In this document: piece by piece, positions 19,890 through 35,819 of the stretch
How positions within the stretch are numbered: the stretch's first letter is position 1
How the letters are laid out: every line of letters starts with the position of its first letter
Assembly: GCA_036924855.1 (NCBI GenBank)
Contig: JBAGRP010000001.1
Coordinates: 3,286,001 to 3,350,000, forward strand
Origin: Nitrobacteraceae bacterium AZCC 2146
Lineage (GTDB): Bacteria > Pseudomonadota > Alphaproteobacteria > Rhizobiales > Xanthobacteraceae
Length of the DNA: 64,000 nucleotides
Direction: 5' to 3'
The notes under the pieces: model-generated
Told to the model about the DNA's origin: nothing
Database searches by the model: none
The model's input: the letters and a program-made list of their open reading frames with translations, nothing else
Made by a program: the position numbers and the translations under genes

Positions 19890-21446
19890 CTAAGCCACCT
19901 CGCGCTTGGCCACGGTCCGGTCGAGTGCGCCGGCAACGCGGACGCGCACGCGCAGCGAGTTGCCAGGCAGGTAGGCGATCGGCATGTCCTCGACTTCGAT
20001 GGTCTTCAGGCTGGCGGGATCGGCGCCGGCGGTGACCGCCTTGCGCTCGGCAATCTGCAGCGCCGCCGCGATGGCATCGTCGCGGCTGAGATCGCGGAAC
20101 ACCTGATCGGCCTCGCCACTGACGCGCGCAATCGCGGCGCCGACTGCATTGGCGCAATCGCCGAACGGCACGCGGATGGTCTCCGAAACACCGGCAAGTT
20201 GCTCCGGCACCAGGAAGGCGCCGCCGCCCACGGCAATCAGCGGCGCATCAGCCGCCTCGGTCTTCATGCGGTCGATGTTTTCTTCCAGAAGCCTCCTGGC
20301 ATCGGCGAGCGCCGCGGCGATCAAGTCCTTCGGGATCGACGTTGTGCGGGAGCGGTCGCCGATGTCGAGCAGACCGGCGGCGACCGCGATATCGGTCGCG
20401 GTCAGCTGCGTGCCTCCGAACACCATCGCGTCCTCGGTCAGGCGATAGCCGACGCTGAGCGGGCCAACTTTAGCGGAGACGGCATCGACATGACTGCCGC
20501 CGCCAAGCCCGATCGACAACAAGTCTGGCATCCGGAACAGCGTGCGCACGCCGCCGACCTCGACCACCGCATTGGCCTCGCGCGGAAATCCGTGGCGCAA
20601 CTGGCCGATATCGCTGGTGGTGCCGCCAACATCCACCACCATGGCGTCTTCGCGCCCGGATAGATGCGCCGCGCCACGCATCGAGTTGGTTGCACCGGAG
20701 GCAAAGCTCATCACCGGGAAGGCAATGGCGGTTTCGGCCTGCATCACAGTGCCGTCGTTTTGCGTCAGGAATAGCGGCGCGTCGATACCGCTCTCGGCTA
20801 TCGCCTTGCGGAAGGCGGCCACCGTTTCGACCGCGAGGTCATGCAGCATGGCGTTGAGCAGGGCGGCGTTCTCGCGCTCGAGCAGGCCTATCCGCCCCAG
20901 ATCGTGCGACATGGTGACCGCGACGTCCGGGCAGATTTCCTGGAGGATGTCGCGTGCGGCGACCTCGCAACCTGGATCGAGCGGCGAGAAAATCGAGGAC
21001 ACCGCTACCGAGCGGAGCCCGAGATCGCGGATCCGCCGCGCGGCCGTGCGCATGCCGGCGGTATCGAACGGCATGATCGGCCGGCCGTCATAATCGTGGC
21101 CGCCTTCGAGCATGAACGTCTCGCCGTGCACGCGCTCGGCCAGGTCCTTCGGCCAGTCGCAGAACGGCGGCAGCGACGCGCTCACCGGCATGCCGATCCG
21201 GATCGCCGCGACCTTCATCAGGTGGCGGCGCTGCACCACGGCGTTGATGAAATGGGTGGTGCCGATCACCACCGAATCGACCGGGCCCCGCGCTGCGGGA
21301 TCGGCGCGCAGCGCCTTCAGGGCGTCGAGGATGCCGGAAGTCACATCCAGCGTGGTGGGGCGCTTGACGGCGAAGATCACCCTGTCGCCATCGAGCAGCA
21401 CGGCGTCGGTGTTGGTGCCGCCGACGTCAATTCCAATGCGTCGCAT
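19890..21446 (-). CDS. Hydantoinase/oxoprolinase family protein (HyuA-type)
   Basis: This 518-residue ATP-dependent ring-opening enzyme has the hydantoinase A N-terminal actin-like fold. It begins RIGIDVGGTNTDAVLLDGD, and phosphate-binding features recur at VVDVGGTTSDIG near residue 250 and in the glycine-rich GLGGGSHVD. At 518 residues it has only the A-type core, without the large C-terminal extension of N-methylhydantoinase A, and no B subunit is nearby. It ends an eight-gene operon, 4 bp behind DUF917, a frequent partner. Substrate is probably a hydantoin, oxoproline or other cyclic amide brought in by the operon's importer. Confidence 0.88.
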   Translation of the reverse strand: MRRIGIDVGGTNTDAVLLDGDRVIFAVKRPTTLDVTSGILDALKALRADPAARGPVDSVVIGTTHFINAVVQRRHLMKVAAIRIGMPVSASLPPFCDWPKDLAERVHGETFMLEGGHDYDGRPIMPFDTAGMRTAARRIRDLGLRSVAVSSIFSPLDPGCEVAARDILQEICPDVAVTMSHDLGRIGLLERENAALLNAMLHDLAVETVAAFRKAIAESGIDAPLFLTQNDGTVMQAETAIAFPVMSFASGATNSMRGAAHLSGREDAMVVDVGGTTSDIGQLRHGFPREANAVVEVGGVRTLFRMPDLLSIGLGGGSHVDAVSAKVGPLSVGYRLTEDAMVFGGTQLTATDIAVAAGLLDIGDRSRTTSIPKDLIAAALADARRLLEENIDRMKTEAADAPLIAVGGGAFLVPEQLAGVSETIRVPFGDCANAVGAAIARVSGEADQVFRDLSRDDAIAAALQIAERKAVTAGADPASLKTIEVEDMPIAYLPGNSLRVRVRVAGALDRTVAKREVA

Positions 21447-21450
21447 GACG

Positions 21451-22560
21451 TTACACTCCTGCGCCAGCGCGCTCGTCGAAAACCGAAAGGAAGTCCAGGT
21501 CGTAGCCGAAGGCGCGCGGGCCGACGAATTCGAGGCCGCGCGGGCTGGTCAGGACGGCAGGGGCCTTCAGCGCCACCACGGTGACGCGTTGGCCGTAACG
21601 GACGGTCTCGGTGCCAACCGCATGGCCGGAGAGAGTCTCAAGCACGCAGATCAGGTCCGGACACATGGCCACCGCCTCGCCCTCGCGCCAGGCAACGATC
21701 CACTCGTTCTGGAACGACAGATCGAGCCGGCTGCCACGGTCGGCGTCGATGCCCTCGACGGCGATGGAGCCGCGCAAAAAACCCTCCGTGGTTCGGCGGG
21801 CGACGTCGACCACCTTGCCGGTAAATAACCGCTTGCCGCCTTCGCTGGCCAGCAAGGCTGCGATCGGATCGGTGTGCAGCCGGTTGGCTTCGCGCACCAG
21901 CCCGCCGATCCGGATCGCGGCGGTGGTCGTGAAATGAATGCCCCAATCCTTGACCTCGCGGCCGGTGCGCGGCGCCTTGCAGGTCGATGCGATCGAGCCC
22001 ATCTCGACACAGATCTTGCGGCTCGCCCGCTCCATCCATTTCCAGCTTGGCACTTTCGTCACGATCGCCTCGATGCCGCGCGGATCGTACAGCGTGCAGG
22101 GATAGGGTTGCAGCCCGCCGATCGCTACCGAGGTCATCTGCGCTTCGGGGAAGGCGCGTCCCATGCAATCGGCGTCGACGACGGGGATGCCGAGATGGGC
22201 CGCCGCCATCAGCGCCTGGGTGCCGTTGCCGCCCCCGATCTCCACCGACATCACGGCGCGGAATTTGAAGCCGCCGAATTCCTGCTGCATCTCTACAGCG
22301 CGGGCGATGTTGCGGCTGTCGGCCAGGCGCTCCTGACCGACCAGTGGCGCGCCCATGTTGGAAACCACCGCGACGTGGTCGTCGTCGTCGAGGTCGAGCG
22401 GCGACATCAGTTGCACGCGGTGACCCTGCGCATAAAGCTGGCGGAGGTTGAGCAGGCCGAGATAGGGACTGCCGCCGCCGCCGGTGCCGAGGATCCAGGC
22501 GCCGACGGCGAGGGATTCGATATCTTCGAGTGTGATCTCGGTGAGAGGAGCCGCGCTCAT
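21451..22560 (-). CDS. DUF917 family protein
   Basis: This 369-residue protein matches DUF917, a family of unknown biochemical function commonly encoded next to hydantoinase/oxoprolinase genes. Typical blocks are AVGAWILGTGGGGSPYLGLL near the N-terminus, MGAPLVGQERL, EIGGGNGTQALMAA and VVDADCMGRAFPEAQM. The start overlaps the aroM stop by 4 bp and the stop is 4 bp from hyuA, so it is translationally coupled to both. It may be a partner subunit of the HyuA protein. Confidence 0.88.
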   Translation of the reverse strand: MSAAPLTEITLEDIESLAVGAWILGTGGGGSPYLGLLNLRQLYAQGHRVQLMSPLDLDDDDHVAVVSNMGAPLVGQERLADSRNIARAVEMQQEFGGFKFRAVMSVEIGGGNGTQALMAAAHLGIPVVDADCMGRAFPEAQMTSVAIGGLQPYPCTLYDPRGIEAIVTKVPSWKWMERASRKICVEMGSIASTCKAPRTGREVKDWGIHFTTTAAIRIGGLVREANRLHTDPIAALLASEGGKRLFTGKVVDVARRTTEGFLRGSIAVEGIDADRGSRLDLSFQNEWIVAWREGEAVAMCPDLICVLETLSGHAVGTETVRYGQRVTVVALKAPAVLTSPRGLEFVGPRAFGYDLDFLSVFDERAGAGV

Positions 22561-23231
22561 GCCATCAGTTCCTCAATGACGCGCGCAGCGGCCGCGATGG
22601 CCAGGATTACCGGGCCGTTATAGGCCTGACGCACCCGTGCCTTGTTGGTGCTGGTGTAGCCCATGCAGTCCATCACCACGAGATCCGGGGACAGCGTCGC
22701 CATTTTTTGCGCGGCCGCATCGACGGCTTCGTCGTTTGATCCGGGTTGCATCGTCACGCCGACGACTTCGATATGCGCGCGCTCCCACTTCCGGGCGATC
22801 AATGCGGTCTGCGCCGGCAGCGGCGAAAAGATTCCGAGCCGCCCCTTGGGCAGTACCGCTTCGACCAGCTTGTGCAGCACGGCCGAAGGCAGAATCACCA
22901 GGCCCTCGGGCGCCAGGTTGGGAAACTTGCCGGTGCAGGCGAGCATGGCGATCTTCACGCCTTCGCTGGCGAACTTGTCGATCTGCATCGCCGCCCGCGC
23001 CTCCACCGCTTTCTTGCTGATGGTGACGCCATCGCCGTTCGGCAGCAGGGTGAACAAGGTGTCATAGCCGTCGACGGGTGGAATCGCGTCGATCTCGTCG
23101 CGCGTCATGCCGTCGAGCGCGCCGCGCAGGTCAATCTCCAGTCCGGGCGACAGTACAGCCGCGATTTCGTGGGCGACGGAAGGTCGCGGGCTCTGGCCGA
23201 TCACGACCACGCCCATGCGTTGTTGCTGCAT
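22557..23231 (-). CDS. AroM family protein
   Basis: This 224-residue protein is of the AroM type (GQSPRPSV near the N-terminus, LPNGDGVTISKK, VVMDCMGYT). The biochemical role of AroM is not established. Two cysteines, Cys99 in MLACTGKF and Cys189 in MDCMGYT, sit about 90 residues apart in short motifs, like the catalytic pair of the Asp/Glu/hydantoin racemase superfamily. With a hydantoinase two genes downstream, a racemase role is attractive but unproven. It starts 5 bp after the importer ATPase gene. Confidence 0.82.
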   Translation of the reverse strand: MQQQRMGVVVIGQSPRPSVAHEIAAVLSPGLEIDLRGALDGMTRDEIDAIPPVDGYDTLFTLLPNGDGVTISKKAVEARAAMQIDKFASEGVKIAMLACTGKFPNLAPEGLVILPSAVLHKLVEAVLPKGRLGIFSPLPAQTALIARKWERAHIEVVGVTMQPGSNDEAVDAAAQKMATLSPDLVVMDCMGYTSTNKARVRQAYNGPVILAIAAAARVIEELMA

Positions 23232-23235
23232 GCTA

Positions 23236-24294
23236 TCAGTCCCTCAAAATCACGATGTCGGATGGAGTCCAGCGCAGCGCCACCGCCGCGCCGGCCTGGA
23301 ACAGCTCGTGCGAGCCGTTGTTGGGTTGCTGCGCCAGCAGGCGCCGGCCCGCGGCCTCGATGCGATACAGCACCGAACCGCCCTGAAAGTTGACACTCTC
23401 GACGATGCCGTCGAGGCAGTGCCCGGTCGGTGCGGCCAGCACGATCTTTTCCGGCCGCAGCGCGATCGACAGCGGGCCGGTTGTCCCGGGTTCTTCCGCA
23501 AGCTCGATCGACAGGGCGCGATCGACCTGCAACACGCATTTGCCGCCGTCGCGGATCACCTCGCCGCGGAACAGGTTGGTGTCGCCGATGAAGTCGGCGA
23601 CAAAGCGCGTACTGGGCCGATCGTAGATGTCGGAGGGGGTGCCGATCTGCTCGACCTTGCCGGCGTTCATTACCGCGATCCGGTCGGACATTGCGAGCGC
23701 CTCTTCCTGGTCGTGGGTAACGAACACCATGGTCAGGCCGAGCTTGCGCTGCAGTTGCTTCAGCTCGAATTGCATCGACTGTCGCAGTTTCTTGTCGAGC
23801 GCGCCGAGCGGTTCGTCGCATAGCAGCACGCGTGGTTCGATGACGATGGCGCGGGCCAAAGCGACGCGCTGTTGCTGGCCGCCGGAGAGTTGCCCGGGAC
23901 GGCGATCCTCGTAGCCGACCAGCTCGACCTGGGCCAGCGCGTCGGTGACCTTGCGGGCAATGGTGGCGCGGTCCACGCCGCGCATACGCAGCCCGAAGCC
24001 GACGTTTTCCCCGACCGAGCGGTGCGGGAACAGCGCATAGTTCTGGAACACCATGCCCATGTCGCGCTTGTGGGCGGGCACATGGGTGACATCGGCGCCG
24101 CCGACCTCGATGATACCTTCCGTTGGCGTTTCGAAGCCGGCGATCATCCGCAACGTCGTGGTCTTGCCGCAGCCCGACGGGCCGAGGAGGGAGAAAAACT
24201 CTCCCTCCCGGATGCTCATGTCCACCGCGTCGACGGCGCGGGTGCGGCCGTCATACGTCTTGGTGACAGCGATAATGTCGATCCCAGCGCTCAT
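23236..24294 (-). CDS. Spermidine/putrescine-type ABC importer ATPase (PotA-like)
   Basis: This 352-residue ATPase starts at the ATG overlapping the binding-protein stop by 4 bp; the longer frame to 24351 lies inside that gene. Walker A is GPSGCGKTTTLRM, the Q-loop MVFQNYALFPHRSV, the signature QLSGGQQQRVALARAI, Walker B VLLCDEPLGALD and the H-loop FVTHDQEEALAMSD. A TOBE domain occupies the last 110 residues. It belongs with the two permeases and the binding protein upstream. Confidence 0.93.
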   Translation of the reverse strand: MSAGIDIIAVTKTYDGRTRAVDAVDMSIREGEFFSLLGPSGCGKTTTLRMIAGFETPTEGIIEVGGADVTHVPAHKRDMGMVFQNYALFPHRSVGENVGFGLRMRGVDRATIARKVTDALAQVELVGYEDRRPGQLSGGQQQRVALARAIVIEPRVLLCDEPLGALDKKLRQSMQFELKQLQRKLGLTMVFVTHDQEEALAMSDRIAVMNAGKVEQIGTPSDIYDRPSTRFVADFIGDTNLFRGEVIRDGGKCVLQVDRALSIELAEEPGTTGPLSIALRPEKIVLAAPTGHCLDGIVESVNFQGGSVLYRIEAAGRRLLAQQPNNGSHELFQAGAAVALRWTPSDIVILRD

Positions 24295-25349
24295 GCCCGG
24301 AAGATGCGGTTGACGCGAGCATCGATCTCGTCCTTGCGCGCATTGTACCACTTCCAGTCCGGCTGGATCAGCTTGGCGACCTTCTCCGGCGTCGTCAGCA
24401 GCTTGTCGTTGTACTTGTCGTCGAGCTTCACCTTGCTGTTGGCGGGCGAGTACCAGACCGACTCCGCGAGTGTCTTCTGCACGCTCGGGCTCAGCATGTA
24501 GTTCACATAGGCATTGGCGAGTTCGCGAACCTTGGTGCCCGGCGTCAGCGAGAGGACCTGTTCGAGCGCGAGAACGCCCTCGGACGGCGTGATGAAGGTG
24601 GTCGGCTGGTTCTGGCCATCATAGCGCAGGATGCCGGAATCGTGGATCACCGCGATGCCCACTTCGCCTGACAGGATCATCTTCTCCATCATGCCGGTGA
24701 AGTCGACGAGCTTCATCGGCTTGACTTTCTCCAGCGCCGCATAGGCAGCGTCGAGGTCGGTCATGCCCTTGCCGTAGAGCGCTCCGCTCATCATCAGAAA
24801 TGCCTGGCCGAGGCTGTTCACCGGAATGACGTATCCGCCGCGCACGCCGTCATAGGCCTTGTCCCAGAGATCCTTCCAGGACGTGACCTTGCCGTAGCCC
24901 TTGTCGGTCCGCATGCCAAGGCCGATGGCGCTGGTGAAGATGCAGACGCCGACAATCTTGTCGCTGACGGCGTAGGGATAGACATCGGCGATATTCGGAA
25001 CCTGCTTGGGATCGATCTTCGCTTCGACAATCCCCATCTCCAGAGCCGCCCATTGCTCATTGGAATTGGTGTGCAGCACGTCGTAGACCGGGGCGGAACG
25101 CGAGCTCGCCTGCAGCTTGGGCAGGAACGGCAAGGCGGTGTCGGTTTCCACCTTGCACTTGAATTCCTTCTCGAAGGCGGGGATCAGCTCGGTGGACATG
25201 GTTTGCCCCCACTTGCCGCCCCATCCGGTGATGCGCAGGGTTGCGGCGTCCGCGCGCGCGACATGGGGCGCGGCGATCACGCCGACACCGGCGGTTGCGG
25301 CCACGGCGAGAAACTGGCGACGGTTCACGGGCTTGCGGATGATGGTCAC
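24291..25349 (-). CDS. ABC importer substrate-binding protein, Tat-exported
   Basis: This 352-residue family 1 extracellular binding protein resembles PotD/PotF. The preferred start is the GTG at 25349, with GAGAGGA upstream; extending to the ATG at 25442 would overlap the permease and spoil the signal. The N-terminus NRRQFLAVAATAG followed by a hydrophobic stretch and AHVARADA-like cleavage region is a twin-arginine signal, so it is exported folded. The ligand is unknown; the hydantoinase downstream argues for a cyclic amide or polyamine-like nitrogen compound. Confidence 0.9.
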   Translation of the reverse strand: MTIIRKPVNRRQFLAVAATAGVGVIAAPHVARADAATLRITGWGGKWGQTMSTELIPAFEKEFKCKVETDTALPFLPKLQASSRSAPVYDVLHTNSNEQWAALEMGIVEAKIDPKQVPNIADVYPYAVSDKIVGVCIFTSAIGLGMRTDKGYGKVTSWKDLWDKAYDGVRGGYVIPVNSLGQAFLMMSGALYGKGMTDLDAAYAALEKVKPMKLVDFTGMMEKMILSGEVGIAVIHDSGILRYDGQNQPTTFITPSEGVLALEQVLSLTPGTKVRELANAYVNYMLSPSVQKTLAESVWYSPANSKVKLDDKYNDKLLTTPEKVAKLIQPDWKWYNARKDEIDARVNRIFRA

Positions 25350-25377
25350 GGAACGATCCTCTCTCCAGGAATGACAG

Positions 25378-26187
25378 TCAGAGCTCGGCGTACGATCTGA
25401 GCCCGACCGTGCGGTCGAGCCCGATAACGACCAGCACGGCAAGCAGGATCGAGACCACCGAGGCGGCGCCGATCGTTCCGTCCAGATCGAATTTCAGATA
25501 GTTGAACAAGGTGATCGGCAGCGTCTCGTGGCCGGGTGAGACCAGGAACAGCGACACCGGGAATTGGTCGAAGGAGACGATGAAGGCGAACACCGCGCCC
25601 GCCATGACGCCTGGCTTGGTCAGCGGCAGCGTCACTTCAAAATAGGTGCGCAGGGCGCCGGCGCCGAGGTTGCGGGCGGCCTCTTCGAGGCGCGTGTCGA
25701 AATTCTGCAGCACCGCCAGTGTGGTGCGCACAACATAGGGGATCGACACCAGCGTGTGGCCGAGCACCAGGCCCCACATTGGTCGACCCACATCCAGCAG
25801 CACATAGGTCTGGAACAAGGCGAGGCCGGTCAGAATCGCCGGCAGCATCAGCGGCGACAACATGATCGCGGTGATGACCCGCTTGCCGGGCAGGCCACCG
25901 CGCACCAGGGCGAGCGCCGCGCTGGCGCCGAACAGGGTCGCTGTGATCGTCGTCATGACCGCGACCTCGAGACTGAGCTGCAAGGCGTTCATGAAATCGC
26001 GCGAGGCGAAGAACTTCTCGAACCAGCGCAGCGAAATGCCTACCGGTGGAAACTGTATATAGGGCGTCGGATTGAGCGCGAACACGAACACGATGGCGAT
26101 CGGCGCCAGCAGGAACACCACCACCGCAACATTGAAGGCCAGGTAGCAGAAGCGGCCAAGCCGCAACGAGAAGGGGGCCGAGGTCAT
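25378..26187 (-). CDS. Spermidine/putrescine-type ABC permease (PotC-like)
   Basis: This 269-residue permease has six predicted helices. The ATG at 26187 with GTGAGGC upstream is preferred over the ATG at 26208, which overlaps the preceding gene. The ATPase-docking motif EEAARNLGAGALRTYFEVTL lies at about residue 175. It is the second channel subunit, 7 bp after the first. Confidence 0.92.
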   Translation of the reverse strand: MTSAPFSLRLGRFCYLAFNVAVVVFLLAPIAIVFVFALNPTPYIQFPPVGISLRWFEKFFASRDFMNALQLSLEVAVMTTITATLFGASAALALVRGGLPGKRVITAIMLSPLMLPAILTGLALFQTYVLLDVGRPMWGLVLGHTLVSIPYVVRTTLAVLQNFDTRLEEAARNLGAGALRTYFEVTLPLTKPGVMAGAVFAFIVSFDQFPVSLFLVSPGHETLPITLFNYLKFDLDGTIGAASVVSILLAVLVVIGLDRTVGLRSYAEL

Positions 26188-26194
26188 CGACGCC

Positions 26195-27067
26195 TCACTG
26201 CAGGTCACGCTGGCCGGAGATCATGCCCAGGATGCGGTTATAGGCAATGATCAGGACCAGCGAGATTGTCAGCAACACCATGCCGAGCGCGGCGGCGAAG
26301 CCGACGTTGAAGCTCGACGATATCTGCTGATAGATCAGCATCGGCAGCGTCATGATCTGGAAGCCGCCCATCAGGATCGGCGTCACATAGGCGCTGATCG
26401 CCAGTGCAAACACCAGCAGTGACCCGGCCAGAATACCCGGCAGGCTGAGGGGCAGCGTCACTTCGAGGAAAGCCCGCAACGGCGAGGCGCCGAGGTTCTG
26501 CGCCGCGTGTTCGAGCCGTTCGTCGATCCGCCCGATCACACCGACCAGGGTCAGAACCATGTAGGGGATATAGATATGCGTGAGGCCGAGCACGATGCTG
26601 AACTCGTTGTACATCAGCGGCAGCGGCTTCGAGATCAGGCCGAGCCCGGTAAGGGTCTGGTTGATCGCGCCCTTGTCCGACAGCAGCGCCATCCAAGCAA
26701 AGGTGCGAACCACGATGCCGGTCAGCATCGGGGTCAGCACCGACATCATCAGCACGGCATAGGCGGTGCGGCCGCGGATCCTGGCCATCCAGTGCGCCAG
26801 CGGATAGCCGATCAGCAGGGCGGCCAGGGTGGTGAGCAGGCCGATACGCAACGTGGTCCAGATCACCTCGAAGTAATACGAGTCCGATAGAATCCGCTGA
26901 TAGTACTTGGTCGTGAAGGTGACATTCGGCTGCACCACCGGATTGCCGGAGAGCAGGCTGATCAGGGCCATCAGCCCCATCGGCAGGAAAAAGAACAGCG
27001 CGAACAACAGCGCGCTCGGCGCGATCAGCCAGGCGATCGGGGTGACACCGGTGCGAATTGCATTCAT
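26195..27067 (-). CDS. Spermidine/putrescine-type ABC permease (PotB-like)
   Basis: This 290-residue permease starts at the ATG overlapping the IclR stop by 4 bp; a longer frame to 27115 lies inside the regulator. It has six helices and the docking motif LEHAAQNLGASPLRAFLEVT at about residue 195. It pairs with the PotC-like subunit. Confidence 0.92.
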   Translation of the reverse strand: MNAIRTGVTPIAWLIAPSALLFALFFFLPMGLMALISLLSGNPVVQPNVTFTTKYYQRILSDSYYFEVIWTTLRIGLLTTLAALLIGYPLAHWMARIRGRTAYAVLMMSVLTPMLTGIVVRTFAWMALLSDKGAINQTLTGLGLISKPLPLMYNEFSIVLGLTHIYIPYMVLTLVGVIGRIDERLEHAAQNLGASPLRAFLEVTLPLSLPGILAGSLLVFALAISAYVTPILMGGFQIMTLPMLIYQQISSSFNVGFAAALGMVLLTISLVLIIAYNRILGMISGQRDLQ

Positions 27068-27858
27068 CGTGCTGCTGCCTTGCGCGCCGGCACGTCGTCG
27101 TCCAGCGCAAGCCACACCGGATCATCGAACAGCCGGCCGAGCTCCACGGCCATGGCGCGCAGTGTCTGCCACAGCCGCGCGCGCTCCTTGGCCGAGGTCA
27201 GCTGGCTCGGATAGGACAGCGCGACACCGATCGTTTCATTGGTGTCGCCGCTGCTGACCGCGAAACCGAGCGAGCCCACACCCGGCAGCCATTCGTCGCT
27301 CGCAGCCGAATAGCCGGTGCGGCGAATCTCGGCGATGCGCGTCATGAGTTCGGTGACATTGCGTGGCGCGGTCGGCGAGACGACCGGCAGCGGCTTCGGC
27401 AGGCCGGCGCGGATGTCCGCATCGCTCAGGCGCGCCAGCATGGCCCGCCCGTTCGACGTCGCAAAGGCCGGCGTCCGCACGCCGGGTGGCGAGACCACCT
27501 GAAGCGGATTGGTGCCCGGGACGACGCGCAGCACGACCTGCTCGCAGCCGTCCAACACCGCGATATAGCCGGTGTGGCCGGTCGTCGCGCAGACCGCGCG
27601 CAAATGCCGTTCGGCGATAGCCATGAAGTCGTTCTGGGAGCGATGCAGCCGGCCAAGTTCAAACACCAGCAGCCCCGGCCGGTAACGGCGGGTCGTGGAA
27701 TCCTGCTCCAGCAGTCCGCATTCCTTGAGCTGCCGCAGCAGCCGCGAGGTCGAGCTCTTCGGCTTGCCGGTGAGCCGGATCACATCGGCATTGCTGATCT
27801 CCGGCTGCTGCGGAGAGAAGCAGCGCAGGATCTCTATGGCGTTGTCGAGGGCACTCAT
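27064..27858 (-). CDS. IclR-family regulator heading the hydantoinase operon
   Basis: This 264-residue regulator runs from the ATG at 27858 (MSALDNAIEILRCF); the frame continues to 28065 but those residues are not family-like. The N-terminal winged helix (EISNADVIRLTGKPKSSTSR) is followed by the IclR effector domain, with FATSNGRAMLA and GYSAASDEWLPGVGSLGFAV visible. Its stop overlaps the first permease start, so regulator, importer and enzymes are co-transcribed. It probably senses the imported substrate or a breakdown product and controls its own operon. Confidence 0.9.
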   Translation of the reverse strand: MSALDNAIEILRCFSPQQPEISNADVIRLTGKPKSSTSRLLRQLKECGLLEQDSTTRRYRPGLLVFELGRLHRSQNDFMAIAERHLRAVCATTGHTGYIAVLDGCEQVVLRVVPGTNPLQVVSPPGVRTPAFATSNGRAMLARLSDADIRAGLPKPLPVVSPTAPRNVTELMTRIAEIRRTGYSAASDEWLPGVGSLGFAVSSGDTNETIGVALSYPSQLTSAKERARLWQTLRAMAVELGRLFDDPVWLALDDDVPARKAAAR

Positions 27859-28197
27859 GGCTGACGCTGCTATCCCAACAGTCTCATAAAATGGAACCGT
27901 GTTGTTAATTGTGGAACGGTGGCGTGAGGCCGTCAATTGGCAACGCCGCGGCAATTTTGGACAATCCGCGCTGAAAATTCGCGCAACTGACTGAAAATTG
28001 GATTGCCCAGCATGCTTGGAAAGCAATCGCCCGATCGGACGGACGGCGCGAGAGTGCGGCGGCAATTGGCCCGGTCACACCATCGGCAAGCGGACTTGAG
28101 CCGGCGCTTCAGTAATTCATTCAAAACTAAATTCGAAGCAGGCCCCGACGCTGCATTCCAGCAGCGTCGGCGGCGGCTCAGGGGATGGGCATCACCG
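27859..28197. promoter_or_regulatory. Upstream region of the IclR-hydantoinase operon
   Basis: This 339-bp gap must hold the promoter for the eight-gene minus-strand operon. The first 60 bp are A/T-richer than the surroundings (around 27880-27915). No palindromic operator was convincing. Confidence 0.4.
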
Positions 28198-28986
28198 CTA
28201 CTTCTCGATCAGGCTCTGAAAGGCGAGTGGCTTGACGGAGATTGCGCCGATAAACGGTCGGTCATGCGCCAGGATCACGAAGTAGGCGGCAGACGCCACC
28301 AGCACATAAAGATGTGTTGCGACCACCTGCATGCGTAGCGAATGCGTGTTGCAGATAGTAATCGCCGTCAGGGCCGACGTCGAAATAATGAACATCGCGA
28401 TCCATTGCGCCCAGGTCGTGCCGGCATTCGATGCCGCGAGGCGGGCAAGGCGAGCATGGCGGATTTCCAACAACTGGTTCAGCAGCGGCGCAAATGTTGC
28501 GAGCTGGCCAAGCGATACTTGCTGGCTGGAGAGCCGTTCGATCATATCGACAAGAATTTTCTCGGAACGGTCGAAGACCGGGTCCTCGATAGTCCCGCCT
28601 TTGGCCATCTCGGGCCAATCGATCGTGATGACGCTCGTCACATAGGCCCGTATGTCGTTGCGTATTGTGGTTTGAACCTCGGTGGGAAGACCCGCGACGA
28701 GCACTGATGCATTCTCCAATGCGTCAGCTTCGCGATGAACGGTATTGCGTGCGTTGAGCGCATCATTCCAGATTCCGGCAGCAGTGAATGCCACGATGAG
28801 GGCAAAGATCGTGGTGCAGGCCCCGATAATCGAATCGCGGATCGGCAGCATCTCGGTTGGCGGGAAGCCGGCCAGGTGAACGCCTGCGCGAACCGCGCCA
28901 ATGAGCAGCCAGCAGATCGCAAGGCTGATGAGAAAGACGACGACGAACATTTGCGGCAGCGGCAGTTGATGAAACAGAATGAACAT
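28198..28986 (-). CDS. DUF4239 family membrane protein
   Basis: This 262-residue membrane protein has two N-terminal helices (about 10-30 and 48-70), a long soluble middle region rich in polar residues, and two C-terminal helices (about 187-235). This is the bestrophin-like DUF4239 layout. The family is widespread in Bradyrhizobium-type genomes and has no defined function. AGGAAG lies upstream of the ATG. It stands alone between the IclR promoter region and the autotransporter. Confidence 0.8.
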   Translation of the reverse strand: MFILFHQLPLPQMFVVVFLISLAICWLLIGAVRAGVHLAGFPPTEMLPIRDSIIGACTTIFALIVAFTAAGIWNDALNARNTVHREADALENASVLVAGLPTEVQTTIRNDIRAYVTSVITIDWPEMAKGGTIEDPVFDRSEKILVDMIERLSSQQVSLGQLATFAPLLNQLLEIRHARLARLAASNAGTTWAQWIAMFIISTSALTAITICNTHSLRMQVVATHLYVLVASAAYFVILAHDRPFIGAISVKPLAFQSLIEK

Positions 28987-29164
28987 TGCGACGTCTTCTT
29001 CCTGTATTTGTTCTTGTCACGGGACAGAATGCCTCTTCTTCCCACAACGCGTTGGCATCACATTCATGGATTGGAGTTCGTTAACAAAGTCGCTGGTGTC
29101 GTGCCCTTTGTCCGCGCCGGGCGTGATGCGCAGCGGCGCGGCCGGCATGACCGAATCCTGAATA

Positions 29165-35786
<6,622 letters not shown>

Positions 35787-35819
35787 CGTGTCCCCATCAT
35801 CGCTTCAGCACAGGCCCCC

